From positions 62,001 to 126,000 of the forward strand of contig JAFWNG010000023.1 of the NCBI GenBank assembly GCA_017510405.1: DNA of 64,000 nucleotides, given 5' to 3'. The stretch is from Solobacterium sp. (lineage in GTDB: Bacteria > Bacillota_I > Bacilli_A > Erysipelotrichales > Erysipelotrichaceae). The notes under the pieces are model-generated. The model searched no databases, was not told the origin of the DNA, and was given only the letters and a program-made list of their open reading frames with translations. Positions 15,078 through 26,059 of the stretch are shown in pieces (positions within the stretch are counted from its first letter, which is position 1; each line of letters opens with the position of its first letter). A program made the position numbers and the translations under genes.

Positions 15078-17480
15078 ATGTCATACGATCACAAACAAAA
15101 TGAACAGAAATGGAGAACGTACTGGGAAGAGAACAAGACGTTCAAAACCGATGCATGGGATTTCAGCAAGCCGAAGTACTACGTACTGGATATGTTCCCG
15201 TATCCGTCCGGTGCCGGTCTGCATGTAGGTCATCCGGAAGGCTATACGGCAACGGATATCGTATCCCGCAAGAAGAGAATGGAAGGCTACAACGTCCTGC
15301 ATCCGATGGGATTCGACTCTTTCGGTCTGCCGGCGGAACAGTATGCGATCACTACCGGCAATCATCCGGATACGTTCACGAAGAATAATATTGAGATCTT
15401 TACGAAGCAGCTGAAGAATATCGGCTTCTCCTATGACTGGGACAGAGTGGTATCCACCTGTGATCCGTCGTTCTATAAATGGACGCAGTATATCTTCAAG
15501 CTTCTGTTTGAAGACGGTCTGGCGAAGTGCGTCGACATGCCGGTCAACTGGTGTGAGGAACTGGGCACGGTTCTTGCCAACGATGAAGTCATCGACGGCA
15601 AGAGCGAGCGCGGCGGCTATCCGGTCGTGCGCAAGAATATGCGCCAGTGGGTCATCGACATCGTTGCCTATGCCGAGCGTCTGCTGGAAGGACTGAATGA
15701 GATCGACTGGCCGGAAAGCACGAAGGAAATGCAGCGCAACTGGATCGGCAAATCCACCGGTGCGCATGTCATCTTCAAAGTGGACGGCACGGAGGATTCC
15801 TTTACCGTATTTACCACCCGCTGCGATACGCTGTTCGGTGCGACATACTGCGTACTGGCGCCGGAGCACCGTCTGGTCGAAAAGATCACGACGGACGAAT
15901 GCCGGGAAGCGGTCGAAGAGTATGTCCGCGTCTGTTCCACGAAGTCCGATCTGGAACGTACGGAACTGAACAAGGATAAGACCGGCGTATTTACCGGCGC
16001 TTATGCAGTCAATCCGGTAAACGGAAAAAAGATCCCGATCTGGATCAGTGACTATGTACTGGCTACGTACGGCACGGGCGCCATCATGGCAGTCCCGGCG
16101 CACGATACGCGCGACTACGAGTTTGCGAAGAAGTTCGGACTGGAGATCATTCCGGTACTGGAAGGCGGCGACATTGAAAAGGAAGCCTGGACAGAAGACG
16201 GCATCCATATCAATTCCGGCTTCATGAACGGTATGAACAAAGAAGATTCGATCCGTGCCATGATCGACTGGCTGACCGAGCGCGGACTTGGTGAGGAAAA
16301 GGTCAACTACCGTCTGCGTGAGTGGATCTTTGCCCGTCAGAGATACTGGGGCGAGCCGATCCCGGTCATCCATCTGGAAGATGACAATATGATCGCTCTG
16401 AGCGAAGATGAACTGCCGCTCATTCTGCCGGAGCTCGATGACTATAAACCGGGCGCTTCCGGTGCTTCGCCGCTGGAAAAAGCAACCGACTGGGTCAACG
16501 TGACCGTCGACGGAAAGAAGGGAAAGCGCGAAACAAGCACGATGCCGGGCAGTGCCGGCAGTTCCTGGTACTTCCTGCGTTATATCGATCCGCTCAATGA
16601 TAAGATGATCGCCGATCCGGAGCTCCTGAAGCACTGGATGCCGGTCGATCTGTATGTCGGCGGACCGGAGCACGCTGTCGGACATCTGCTGTACAGCCGC
16701 ATGTGGAACAACTATCTGTATGACAAAGGTCTGGTGCCGGTGAAGGAACCGTTCATGAAGCTCGTTCACCAGGGTATGATCCTCGGTGCCAACGGCATCA
16801 AGATGGGCAAGCGCTATCCGGAATTCATCGTGGATCCGAATGTCATCGTTGACCGCTACGGTGCCGATACACTGCGTCTGTATGAAATGTTCATGGGACC
16901 GCTGGAAGCCAGCAAGCCGTGGAGCGAACAGGGCGTGGAAGCTGCGAGAAAGTGGATCGAGAGAGTATGGCGTCTGTGCATGGAAAGCGAAGAAAAGATC
17001 ACGGATGAGGAAACACCGGATCTCAGCTATGTATACAACTATACGATCCGCAAGGTCACGGAAGATATCGACAGCCTGAACTTCAATACCGCGATCAGTC
17101 AGATGATGATCTTCATCAATGAGTGCTACAAGGCAGAGAAGGTCAACTGCGATATGATCATTAACTTCATCAAGATCCTGAGCCCGATCGCACCGCATGT
17201 ATGCGAAGAGATCTATCATACCTATACCGGTGAGGATACACTGGCATACGCAGAGTGGCCGAAGTACGATGAGAAGGCTCTGGAACTTGCAAAGACGGAG
17301 ATCATCGTTCAGGTCAACGGCAAACTGCGCGGCCGCTTCGAAGCCGTCAAGGGCGAAGACAGCAAGGTACTGGAAGAGACCGCTCTGGCGCTGGACAGCG
17401 TGAAGCCGTTCACGGAAGGAAAAACGATCCGCAAGGTCATCGTCGTTCCGGACCGTATCGTCAATATCGTTGCCCGCTGA
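15078..17480 (+). CDS. leuS: Leucyl-tRNA synthetase
   Basis: 800 residues, the normal bacterial length. Charges tRNA-Leu in the cytoplasm. The HIGH signature appears as HVGH (49-52) within [14 protein letters not shown]. The editing domain follows, and the catalytic core resumes with [15 protein letters not shown]. The KMSKS loop is atypical: residues 575-579 read KMGKR and are followed by YPEFIVDP. The start ATG has AAGGAGC in good spacing; a TTG five codons upstream is unlikely. It is controlled by the T-box leader directly before it, and a terminator follows. Confidence 0.97.
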   Translation: MSYDHKQNEQKWRTYWEENKTFKTDAWDFSKPKYYVLDMFPYPSGAGLHVGHPEGYTATDIVSRKKRMEGYNVLHPMGFDSFGLPAEQYAITTGNHPDTFTKNNIEIFTKQLKNIGFSYDWDRVVSTCDPSFYKWTQYIFKLLFEDGLAKCVDMPVNWCEELGTVLANDEVIDGKSERGGYPVVRKNMRQWVIDIVAYAERLLEGLNEIDWPESTKEMQRNWIGKSTGAHVIFKVDGTEDSFTVFTTRCDTLFGATYCVLAPEHRLVEKITTDECREAVEEYVRVCSTKSDLERTELNKDKTGVFTGAYAVNPVNGKKIPIWISDYVLATYGTGAIMAVPAHDTRDYEFAKKFGLEIIPVLEGGDIEKEAWTEDGIHINSGFMNGMNKEDSIRAMIDWLTERGLGEEKVNYRLREWIFARQRYWGEPIPVIHLEDDNMIALSEDELPLILPELDDYKPGASGASPLEKATDWVNVTVDGKKGKRETSTMPGSAGSSWYFLRYIDPLNDKMIADPELLKHWMPVDLYVGGPEHAVGHLLYSRMWNNYLYDKGLVPVKEPFMKLVHQGMILGANGIKMGKRYPEFIVDPNVIVDRYGADTLRLYEMFMGPLEASKPWSEQGVEAARKWIERVWRLCMESEEKITDEETPDLSYVYNYTIRKVTEDIDSLNFNTAISQMMIFINECYKAEKVNCDMIINFIKILSPIAPHVCEEIYHTYTGEDTLAYAEWPKYDEKALELAKTEIIVQVNGKLRGRFEAVKGEDSKVLEETALALDSVKPFTEGKTIRKVIVVPDRIVNIVAR

Positions 17481-17490
17481 CAAGATTCTG

Positions 17491-17528
17491 AAAATGCTCT
17501 GGTTCTGTGGAAGCAGAGCATTCTTTTT
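17491..17528 (+). terminator. Rho-independent terminator after leuS
   Basis: AATGCTCT / AGAGCATT stem with a 14-base loop, then CTTTTT. Confidence 0.85.
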
Positions 17529-17530
17529 GG

Positions 17531-17536
17531 TATAAT
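17531..17536 (+). promoter_or_regulatory. -10 box of the scpA operon
   Basis: Perfect TATAAT starting two bases after the leuS terminator and only 11 bases before the scpA ATG. The implied 5' leader is about 5 nt and no Shine-Dalgarno sequence is present. The -35 region is within the terminator stem and is poor. Confidence 0.55.
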
Positions 17537-17547
17537 GCTCAGGTATT

Positions 17548-18276
17548 ATGAAAGAATTTACGGTAACGACTGAGACATTTGACGGACCTCTGGATCTGAT
17601 GCTGCATCTGATCCGGGAGAAAAAACTGGATCTTCTGAATCTGGATATGAATGTGCTGACAGATCAGTACATTGCCTATCTGGAAGCGATGGAATACAGC
17701 CAGCTGGAGGTCGCCAGCGAGTATCTGGTGGAACTGGCCGGACTGATCGAGTACAAGAGCCGCCGTCTTCTTCCGGGATTCAAGGAAGAAGAAGAGGAGG
17801 AAGATCCGAAAGAACGTCTCGTCCGCAGACTTCTGGAATACCAGCAGTTCAAGGAAGTATCCGATGATTTCCGCCGGCTGTACGAAGGCCGGCAGATGCT
17901 GCTGGGAAAACCGCTCGCGCAGGAAGCGGAGCAGTGGATGAACAGCACCGGCGATATGAAATACAGCGGCACGCCGTATGAGCTGATGAAGGCAATGAAA
18001 AAATGCCTGATGCGCATGCGTCTGTCGCGTCCGATCGAAACGAAGTACACAGTCAGTGAACTCTCGATGGAAGACCGGGAAGTGGAGATCCGCGCAAGGC
18101 TGGACCGTCTGCCGGATACCTTCACATTTGAAACGCTGCTGGACGATGTGAAGGATCTGCCGAAGTTTATCGTTACATTTCTTTCTGTACTGGATCTGGC
18201 GCGTCTGCACATTCTGTATTTTTCTGTGGATGAGTCGGATACGATCTGGCTGAAGAGAGGTACCGGCTATGAGTGA
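17548..18276 (+). CDS. scpA: Segregation and condensation protein A (kleisin)
   Basis: 242 residues. The N-terminus carries the ScpA signature FDGPLDLMLHLIREKKLDL, which binds the SMC neck; the C-terminal winged helix binds the SMC head. ScpA bridges an SMC dimer with ScpB to form the bacterial condensin that compacts and segregates the chromosome. The scpB gene overlaps its end by 8 bp, so the partners are translated together. smc is not in the window. Confidence 0.95.
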   Translation: MKEFTVTTETFDGPLDLMLHLIREKKLDLLNLDMNVLTDQYIAYLEAMEYSQLEVASEYLVELAGLIEYKSRRLLPGFKEEEEEEDPKERLVRRLLEYQQFKEVSDDFRRLYEGRQMLLGKPLAQEAEQWMNSTGDMKYSGTPYELMKAMKKCLMRMRLSRPIETKYTVSELSMEDREVEIRARLDRLPDTFTFETLLDDVKDLPKFIVTFLSVLDLARLHILYFSVDESDTIWLKRGTGYE

Positions 18277-18925
18277 GAACCGGATAGAAGAAGACAACGC
18301 TGTATTCCTTGACGCGGACTACGACGATGAGGAGCCGGCAGAAGAAAAAGAAACAGATCTGCAGGCGGAACAGGAAGCGATCGATGAACAGCTGCGGGCA
18401 GCCGCGGAAGGTCTGCTGTTTCTGACCGGAGATGAAGGCATCACAGCGGGAATGCTGGCGGAAGTGCTTGAGATTTCAGAAGAAAAAGCAGAGAATCTAC
18501 TTGAAGGTCTGCAGGTGTACTACCTGAACGATGCGAGAGGAATCGAGATCGCCCGCTACGGCCGGACGTATAAGTTCCTTTCCAAGGCCTTCGTGCATCC
18601 GTATGCAAAGAAACTGTTCCAGCTCGGAAAGACATCCGTGCTGTCGCAGGCTGCGCTTGAAACGCTGGCAATCATTGCGTACAAACAGCCGATCACGCGG
18701 GCGGAGATCGAAGAGATCCGCGGTGTCGGCGCGGAAATGATGCTCAGAAAACTTCTTGCCCGAAATCTGATCAAAGAGGACGGAAGAAGCGAAGCGCCGG
18801 GCAGACCGATCCTCTACGCTGTCACGGAAGAGTTCATGGACGCATTCCAGATGCTATCTCTGGAAGAACTGCCGGAACTGCCGGACTTTGCCGGGGACGG
18901 GGAAGGAAGCGACGAATTATTCTGA
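18269..18925 (+). CDS. scpB: Segregation and condensation protein B
   Basis: 218 residues with two winged-helix domains: GLLFLTGDEGITAGMLAEVL and then LSQAALETLAIIAYKQPITRAEIEEIRG, the strongest ScpB signature. An acidic N-terminal extension of about 40 residues precedes the core and is longer than in B. subtilis. ScpB forms dimers on the ScpA kleisin. It overlaps scpA, and a lipoprotein gene starts one base after its stop, linking chromosome segregation genes to two envelope proteins on one transcript. Confidence 0.95.
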   Translation: MSENRIEEDNAVFLDADYDDEEPAEEKETDLQAEQEAIDEQLRAAAEGLLFLTGDEGITAGMLAEVLEISEEKAENLLEGLQVYYLNDARGIEIARYGRTYKFLSKAFVHPYAKKLFQLGKTSVLSQAALETLAIIAYKQPITRAEIEEIRGVGAEMMLRKLLARNLIKEDGRSEAPGRPILYAVTEEFMDAFQMLSLEELPELPDFAGDGEGSDELF

Positions 18926-18926
18926 T

Positions 18927-19685
18927 ATGAAAAAATGGAAAATACTGGCGGTGTGCGCACTGATGTGCGGGTGTTCGTCCGCTGTCAGCGAGACCGAAGC
19001 GGACGGCAGTACAGCGCAGCCCTCGGATTACGCATGCCGTGTCATAAACTATTACGATTATTCAAAACCGGTCCCGGAAAGCGCACCGGCAGATGACGCA
19101 TATTATGCGGACAGCTTCTTCGGCGGGGATTCCCGCATGGGCGGTCTCTATCTGTACGGAACGGAAAAATACGGTGAGATCTACTATACGACGTCACTGA
19201 ATCTGTTCCTGATCGATTCGATGACCGTGAACGACTATCCGGATGAAACGATGCTTACACTTCTGGAGAAGACGGATAAGAAGCATATCTATCTCATGAT
19301 GGGTATCAATGAGATCCGGCAGAAGAGTTTTGATGCCTGGGCAGACGCGTATCAGGAACTGATCGATACGCTGAAGCAGGACCATCCCGATGCCGATATC
19401 TACCTGATCGCAACGTATCATCCCCGGGAGATCTCCGGTCTGGATGATGACGAACTTGATGTTCAGCTGGAAAAGGTGAATACCAAGATCCGCGAACTTG
19501 CAGAAAACAATCTCATCTATTATATTGACCTCGACCCGGGAATCACGGATGAGACAGGCCTGATGCGTACAGATTATACGTGGGACGGTCTGCATATGAC
19601 GCCGGAGGGAGCCCGTGCCGTGGAGGCATATATCAAGAAACATGTATACAGGAGAAGTGAATATGTTAAAGAAGTTTGTGAGTAG
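18927..19685 (+). CDS. SGNH/GDSL-type hydrolase lipoprotein
   Basis: 252 residues. A short signal with a lipobox-like LMCGC puts lipidated Cys16 at the mature N-terminus. The SGNH blocks are present: GGDSR with nucleophile Ser69, GINE with Asn128, and DGLH with Asp220 and His223. SGNH lipases/esterases often remove acyl groups from cell-wall polymers or lipids; here the substrate is unknown. It should act outside, tethered to the membrane. It is co-transcribed with scpAB and overlaps the following lipoprotein gene by 23 bp. Confidence 0.85.
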   Translation: MKKWKILAVCALMCGCSSAVSETEADGSTAQPSDYACRVINYYDYSKPVPESAPADDAYYADSFFGGDSRMGGLYLYGTEKYGEIYYTTSLNLFLIDSMTVNDYPDETMLTLLEKTDKKHIYLMMGINEIRQKSFDAWADAYQELIDTLKQDHPDADIYLIATYHPREISGLDDDELDVQLEKVNTKIRELAENNLIYYIDLDPGITDETGLMRTDYTWDGLHMTPEGARAVEAYIKKHVYRRSEYVKEVCE

Positions 19686-20136
19686 CTTATTAGCTGTCCT
19701 GCTGCTGGCAGGATGTTCCGCAGGATCCGCAAAATCGGAGGTCGTTCCGGCTTTTTCCGCATCGGAAACAGCGCTGGAGATCGTTAAGGACCTGGAACTG
19801 ACGGAATCCATGGAAGAACTGAAGCAGAAAAATGTGATCCGCATGATCTTCCAGGGCGCTGAAGACGTGGTGACGGACTGCAGCGTTTACCGTTCCAAAA
19901 ACAGCGGCAACTCGGATACGATCGGTGTTTTCGTAACACGTGACAATGAAGCGGTAAAAGAATATCTGGATACCTATCTGAATGACATCAAGGCACAGAC
20001 AGAGACCTATTATCCGGAAGAGGTTTTCAAGATCTCAAATGCCGTCATTGAAGAAAAAGAGGGTGTCGTCATTCTTGTCATTGCGGAAGATATTGAAAAG
20101 GCCAAGAGAACGGCACGTATTTTTGCAAATAACTAG
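19663..20136 (+). CDS. DUF4358-like lipoprotein
   Basis: 157 residues. The lipobox is LLAGC with the mature N-terminus at that cysteine. The remaining chain is a small alpha/beta domain with a pattern I associate with DUF4358 proteins of Firmicutes, whose function is unknown. The start is set by GGAGAAG before the ATG. It ends at a terminator whose stem begins inside the TAG stop codon. Last gene of the scpA operon. Confidence 0.75.
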   Translation: MLKKFVSSLLAVLLLAGCSAGSAKSEVVPAFSASETALEIVKDLELTESMEELKQKNVIRMIFQGAEDVVTDCSVYRSKNSGNSDTIGVFVTRDNEAVKEYLDTYLNDIKAQTETYYPEEVFKISNAVIEEKEGVVILVIAEDIEKAKRTARIFANN

Positions 20137-20158
20137 CTCTTGTAATAAGAGCTTTTTT
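20135..20158 (+). terminator. Rho-independent terminator of the scpA operon
   Basis: AGCTCTT / AAGAGCT stem with a GTAAT loop, then six T. The stem starts within the stop codon. Confidence 0.9.
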
Positions 20159-20174
20159 CGGAAAGGAGAAAAAT

Positions 20175-21470
20175 ATGATCGAACGGTATTCAAGAAAAAT
20201 CATGCGTGACATCTGGAGCGAGGAAGCGAAATTTCAGGCATGGCTCGATGTAGAGATCCTGATCGACGAAGCCTGGAGCAAGCTCGGCGAGATTCCGGCG
20301 GAAGATGTGGAAAAGATCCGTAAGAACGCAAAGTTCAATGTGGACCGCATTCTGGAGATCGAACAGGAGACACGGCACGATGTCGTGGCGTTTACCCGCT
20401 GCGTATCGGAAAGCCTCGGCGAAGAGAAAAAGTGGGTGCACTACGGCGTCACCAGCACCGATGTCGTCGATACGGCAAACGGCATCCGCTTTAAGCAGGC
20501 AAATGCCATCCTGCGCCAGGATATCCTGGACTTCATGGAGATCCTGAAGGAGAATGCCCTGAAGTATAAGGACTATGTCATGATGGGCCGTACGCACGGC
20601 GTACATGCGGAGATCACAACATTCGGCATGAAGTTTGCTCTGTGGTATGAGGAAATGAAACGCAATCTGGAACGGTTTGATCTGGCTGCGGCAGATGTGG
20701 AATGCGGCAAGATCTCCGGCGCTGTCGGTACATTCGCAAACATTCCGCCGTTCGTACAGGACTATGTATGCGAGCACCTCGGCATCCATTCCGCCGCTAT
20801 CAGTACACAGGTCCTGCAGAGAGACCGCCACGCGCACTATTTCGGAACGCTGGCACTGATCGGAGCGACTCTGGAACAGATGGCGACTGAAGTACGCCAC
20901 CTGCAGAGAACGGAAGTACGGGAAGCCGAAGAACACTTCAACAAGGGACAGAAGGGATCCAGCGCCATGCCGCACAAGCGCAATCCGATCGGTTCCGAGA
21001 ACATCTGCGGATGCGCCCGTGTCCTGAAGGGATACATGGTCACCGCCTATGAAGATGTCGCGCTGTGGCACGAAAGAGACATTTCGCATTCCAGCGCAGA
21101 ACGCATCATCGCACCGGATGCGACGGCGCTTCTGGATTATATGCTGAACCGTTTCGGCCGCATCCTGAAGAACCTGACCGTCTTCGAAGACAACATGAAG
21201 AAGAACATCTGGCTGACGAACGGCGTCATCTTCTCGCAGAGATTCATGCTGAAGCTTGTCGAGAAGGGCTGGTCGCGTGAGCAGGCATACGATACCGTAC
21301 AGCCGCAGGCGATCTTCGCGTGGGAGAACAACCGGAACTTCAAGGAACTGATGGAAGCTGTTCCGTCTGTCCGGGAAGTACTGACCCAGGAAGAGATCGA
21401 TGACTGCTTCGATACTTCCTACCATACACAGAGAGTAGACGAGATCTATAAGAGAGTCGGTCTTCTCTGA
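20175..21470 (+). CDS. purB: Adenylosuccinate lyase
   Basis: 431 residues. Catalyses two steps of purine synthesis: SAICAR to AICAR plus fumarate, and adenylosuccinate to AMP plus fumarate. The fumarase/aspartase signature [11 protein letters not shown] contains the catalytic serine; TSTDVVDTA and GRTHGVHAE supply the other active-site segments. AAGGAG precedes the ATG in ideal spacing. purA, the preceding enzyme in AMP synthesis, lies 1.6 kb downstream on the other strand, so the two are neighbours but not co-transcribed. Confidence 0.97.
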   Translation: MIERYSRKIMRDIWSEEAKFQAWLDVEILIDEAWSKLGEIPAEDVEKIRKNAKFNVDRILEIEQETRHDVVAFTRCVSESLGEEKKWVHYGVTSTDVVDTANGIRFKQANAILRQDILDFMEILKENALKYKDYVMMGRTHGVHAEITTFGMKFALWYEEMKRNLERFDLAAADVECGKISGAVGTFANIPPFVQDYVCEHLGIHSAAISTQVLQRDRHAHYFGTLALIGATLEQMATEVRHLQRTEVREAEEHFNKGQKGSSAMPHKRNPIGSENICGCARVLKGYMVTAYEDVALWHERDISHSSAERIIAPDATALLDYMLNRFGRILKNLTVFEDNMKKNIWLTNGVIFSQRFMLKLVEKGWSREQAYDTVQPQAIFAWENNRNFKELMEAVPSVREVLTQEEIDDCFDTSYHTQRVDEIYKRVGLL

Positions 21471-21481
21471 TCCGAAAACAG

Positions 21482-21508
21482 GCGCCTTTGATGCAGAGGC
21501 GCTTTTTG
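21482..21508 (+). terminator. Rho-independent terminator after purB
   Basis: GCGCCT / AGGCGC stem followed by TTTTTG. Confidence 0.75.
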
Positions 21509-21524
21509 TCTGAGAAACCGCTTA

Positions 21525-21551
21525 TTGCGCACAGGCGCATCATGTTACGAT
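21525..21551 (+). promoter_or_regulatory. Candidate promoter of the DUF554 gene
   Basis: TTGCGC, 15-bp spacer, TACGAT with extended TGt. ACGGAGG lies before the ATG at 21581. Confidence 0.45.
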
Positions 21552-21580
21552 AAGGACGGGAAAGAAACGGAGGTATTCTT

Positions 21581-22285
21581 ATGCCGATCGGAATCATCAC
21601 CAATGTGCTTGCCGTAATCATCGGCGGACTGCTGGGCTCTGTGCTGAAAGATCACGTACCGGAAACGCTGCGAGAAAGTCTGAATATGATCTTCGGACTT
21701 GCCTCCATGGGAATGGGTATCAGCAGTATCGTACTGATGCAGAATATGCCGGCAGTCATTTTCTCGCTTATACTGGGCACCGTGCTCGGCATTGCTCTGC
21801 ATCTGTCGCGGCATATCACCGCCGCAGCGGGAAAAATGCAGGGAATGTTCGGCAGTGTGTCGGCGGAGCAGTCGGCGCAGCTCGTTACTGTGATCGTTCT
21901 GTTCTGCGCCAGCGGCACCGGGATCTACGGAGCGCTGGTCAGCGGAATGAACGGGGACCACAGCATCCTGATCGCCAAGAGCATTCTGGATCTGTTTACG
22001 GCAATGATTTTCGCATGTTCGCTGGGCAGAAGCGTATCGCTGATTGCTGTGCCGCAGTTTGTGATCATGATGGCGCTGTTCCTGCTGGCAGGGGTCATCG
22101 TTCCGCTGACGACACCGGCAATGATCAATGACTTCAAAGCCTGCGGCGGCTTCATTATGCTGGCGACCGGTTTCCGCATTCTGCAGCTGAAGAATTATCC
22201 GACGGCGGATATGATACCGGCCATGGTGCTGGTAATGCCGCTGTCCTGGGCATGGGTGACATATATCCTGCCGCTGCTGTCCTGA
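21581..22285 (+). CDS. DUF554 integral membrane protein (YdfK-like)
   Basis: 234 residues with six or seven hydrophobic helices and a short polar centre. The glycine-rich N-terminus (TNVLAVIIGGLLGS) and the segment FGLASMGMGI are typical of DUF554. The family is widespread in Firmicutes and has been suggested to be a transporter, without proof. It is a single gene between a terminator and a strong convergent terminator shared with cutC. Confidence 0.85.
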   Translation: MPIGIITNVLAVIIGGLLGSVLKDHVPETLRESLNMIFGLASMGMGISSIVLMQNMPAVIFSLILGTVLGIALHLSRHITAAAGKMQGMFGSVSAEQSAQLVTVIVLFCASGTGIYGALVSGMNGDHSILIAKSILDLFTAMIFACSLGRSVSLIAVPQFVIMMALFLLAGVIVPLTTPAMINDFKACGGFIMLATGFRILQLKNYPTADMIPAMVLVMPLSWAWVTYILPLLS

Positions 22286-22307
22286 GCACAAGTAACAGAC
22301 ATATAGA

Positions 22308-22366
22308 AAAAACCTTTTGCGGAAGCATCTCTGACGAATACAGGGAAACTGATGCAAAAGGTTTTT
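22308..22366. terminator. Bidirectional terminator between DUF554 gene and cutC
   Basis: Long stem AAAAACCTTTTGC / GCAAAAGGTTTTT with an inner GCATC / GATGC pair. T-runs result on both strands, so it can stop both convergent genes. Confidence 0.88.
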
Positions 22367-22371
22367 ATGAT

Positions 22372-24380
<2,009 letters not shown>

Positions 24381-24409
24381 TCATAGCATAAACCGATGTG
24401 ACAATAGTA

Positions 24410-24444
24410 TGAAACTTGTTTCAACTGTATCTCTGTGCTAGCAT
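24410..24444 (+). promoter_or_regulatory. Promoter with an overlapping palindrome upstream of the Mrp-like gene
   Basis: TTGTTT (24416-24421), 17-bp spacer, TAGCAT with extended TGc. A perfect 14-bp inverted repeat TGAAACTTGTTTCA (24410-24423) covers the -35 box and could be a repressor operator. Confidence 0.6.
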
Positions 24445-24484
24445 TTTAGAGAAACATTTTCAACAGAAATAAAGGAGTGTATGT

Positions 24485-25327
24485 ATGAGTCAGAATCAGA
24501 ATCCGGAAAACTGCACACACGACTGCTCGTCGTGCGGAACGAACTGCCCGTCCCGGGAACAGCCGCAGAGTTTCCTTGCAAAGCCCTATGAGAAATCATC
24601 TATAAAGAAGATCATCGGCGTCGTATCGGGAAAAGGCGGCGTCGGCAAATCGTTTGTAACGTCGATGCTTGCCAGTGAGATGCAGAGAAGAGGATTCCGC
24701 ACCGCTGTTCTGGACGGCGATATCACCGGTCCGAGCCAGGGCAAATCGTTCGGCATTACCGATAAGGCATACGGTGACGGCGAAGTCATCTATCCGGAGA
24801 CCACAAAGGGCGGTATTCAGATCATCAGTATGAATATGCTGCTGGAGACCGATGATACACCGGTCATCTGGAGAGGACCGATGGTCGGCAGCGTGCTGAA
24901 GCAGCTGTATTCGGAAGTCTACTGGAAAGACGTGGACTACATGTTCATCGATATGCCTCCGGGAACGAGCGATGTTCCGCTGACACTGTTCCAGTCCATC
25001 CCGGTAGACGGCATTATTATCGTCACAAGTCCGCAGGAACTGGTTTCCATGGTCGTAAACAAGGCTGTAAATATGGCCAACATGATGAATATCAAGGTTC
25101 TCGGCGTGATCGAGAACATGAGTTATGTCGAATGCACGAAGTGCGGTGAGAAGCTGTATGTATTCGGCCCGTCGCATATTCAGGAGACAGCCGATAAGTT
25201 CGATCTGCCGGTGCTGGCGCAGATCCCGCTGGACCCGCGTATTTCCGCCAGTGCGGATGCCGGAACAATTGAGGATCTGGAGATCGAACAGATCGCGAAG
25301 GCAGCAGAAATTCTCGAAAATATCTGA
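24485..25327 (+). CDS. Mrp/NBP35-type P-loop ATPase, Fe-S cluster carrier
   Basis: 280 residues. The N-terminus has C-x3-C-x2-C-x3-C (CTHDCSSCGTNC), as in Nbp35-type proteins. The deviant Walker A GKGGVGKS follows near residue 50, then FIDMPPGTSD (Walker B/switch) and ENMSY. A CxxC (ECTKC) near 217 is the bridging-cluster motif of the Mrp family. It carries iron-sulfur clusters to apoproteins in the cytoplasm. It forms a single-gene unit with its own promoter. Confidence 0.92.
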   Translation: MSQNQNPENCTHDCSSCGTNCPSREQPQSFLAKPYEKSSIKKIIGVVSGKGGVGKSFVTSMLASEMQRRGFRTAVLDGDITGPSQGKSFGITDKAYGDGEVIYPETTKGGIQIISMNMLLETDDTPVIWRGPMVGSVLKQLYSEVYWKDVDYMFIDMPPGTSDVPLTLFQSIPVDGIIIVTSPQELVSMVVNKAVNMANMMNIKVLGVIENMSYVECTKCGEKLYVFGPSHIQETADKFDLPVLAQIPLDPRISASADAGTIEDLEIEQIAKAAEILENI

Positions 25328-25330
25328 TCC

Positions 25331-25362
25331 TTCACACAGACTTCACATGCGCGTTTTACAAT
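25331..25362 (+). promoter_or_regulatory. Two-component operon promoter with TTCACA direct repeats
   Basis: TTCACA at 25331 and 25342, 5 bp apart (11-bp period), upstream of TACAAT at 25357-25362. No -35 hexamer is present at the right distance. The layout resembles PhoP-type activator sites (TTnACA repeats about one helical turn apart), suggesting activation by a response regulator. Confidence 0.5.
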
Positions 25363-25381
25363 ACGCCATGAGGTAGATACT

Positions 25382-26059
25382 ATGACAAAGATACTGATTA
25401 CAGATGATGAAGCAAAGATCCGCGAGATGATCGCCAAATATGCGGCACACGAAGGTTTCGAGACAGAAGAAGCCTGTGACGGCATGGAAGCGGTCGAAAA
25501 GTGCGCGGCGAATCACTATGATCTGATCATCATGGATATCATGATGCCGAATCTCGACGGCTTCTCCGCCGTCAAGGAGATCCGTCAGAGTGATCCGGAT
25601 ACACCGGTGATCATGCTTTCGGCGCTTGGACAGGAATATGACCGGGTGCACGGGTTTGACGTCGGCGTTGATGACTACGTGGTCAAGCCGTTCTCTTCCA
25701 AAGAACTGATGATGCGGATCCATGCCATTCTGAAGCGCACGAAGCATGCGGAAGTGAAAACAGACCGGCTGAAGGTGGAAGGGATGGTCATCGACTACGA
25801 TGCCCGCACAGTTACCATCGACGGCGAACGGGTCGGTCTTTCCCCGAAAGAATATGAACTTCTGGCATATCTTTCGAAAAATGCCGGCATTGCCCTAACA
25901 AGAGAGAAGTTGCTGTCCAATGTATGGGGATATGACTTCTTCGGTGATGACCGCACGCTGGATACGCATATCAAACTGCTGCGGCGCAATCTCGGCGACT
26001 ACGCAAAGTACATCGTGACGCTGCGGGGAGTAGGTTACCGTTTTGAAAAAACAAATTAA
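25382..26059 (+). CDS. OmpR/PhoB-family response regulator
   Basis: 225 residues. The receiver domain (1-115) has the acidic pair D8-D9, phospho-acceptor Asp52 in IIMDIMMP, and Lys102 in VKPF. The C-terminal winged-helix DNA-binding domain (~130-225) ends in TLRGVGYRFE. It is activated by the kinase encoded next, whose start overlaps the 3' end by 17 bp. Repeated TTCACA sites before the gene suggest autoregulation. The signal is unknown. Confidence 0.95.
   Translation: MTKILITDDEAKIREMIAKYAAHEGFETEEACDGMEAVEKCAANHYDLIIMDIMMPNLDGFSAVKEIRQSDPDTPVIMLSALGQEYDRVHGFDVGVDDYVVKPFSSKELMMRIHAILKRTKHAEVKTDRLKVEGMVIDYDARTVTIDGERVGLSPKEYELLAYLSKNAGIALTREKLLSNVWGYDFFGDDRTLDTHIKLLRRNLGDYAKYIVTLRGVGYRFEKTN

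Noticed and set aside
15081-17483. 800-codon antisense frame opposite leuS
   Set aside because: Same cause: a shadow of leuS with no domain and no start signal.
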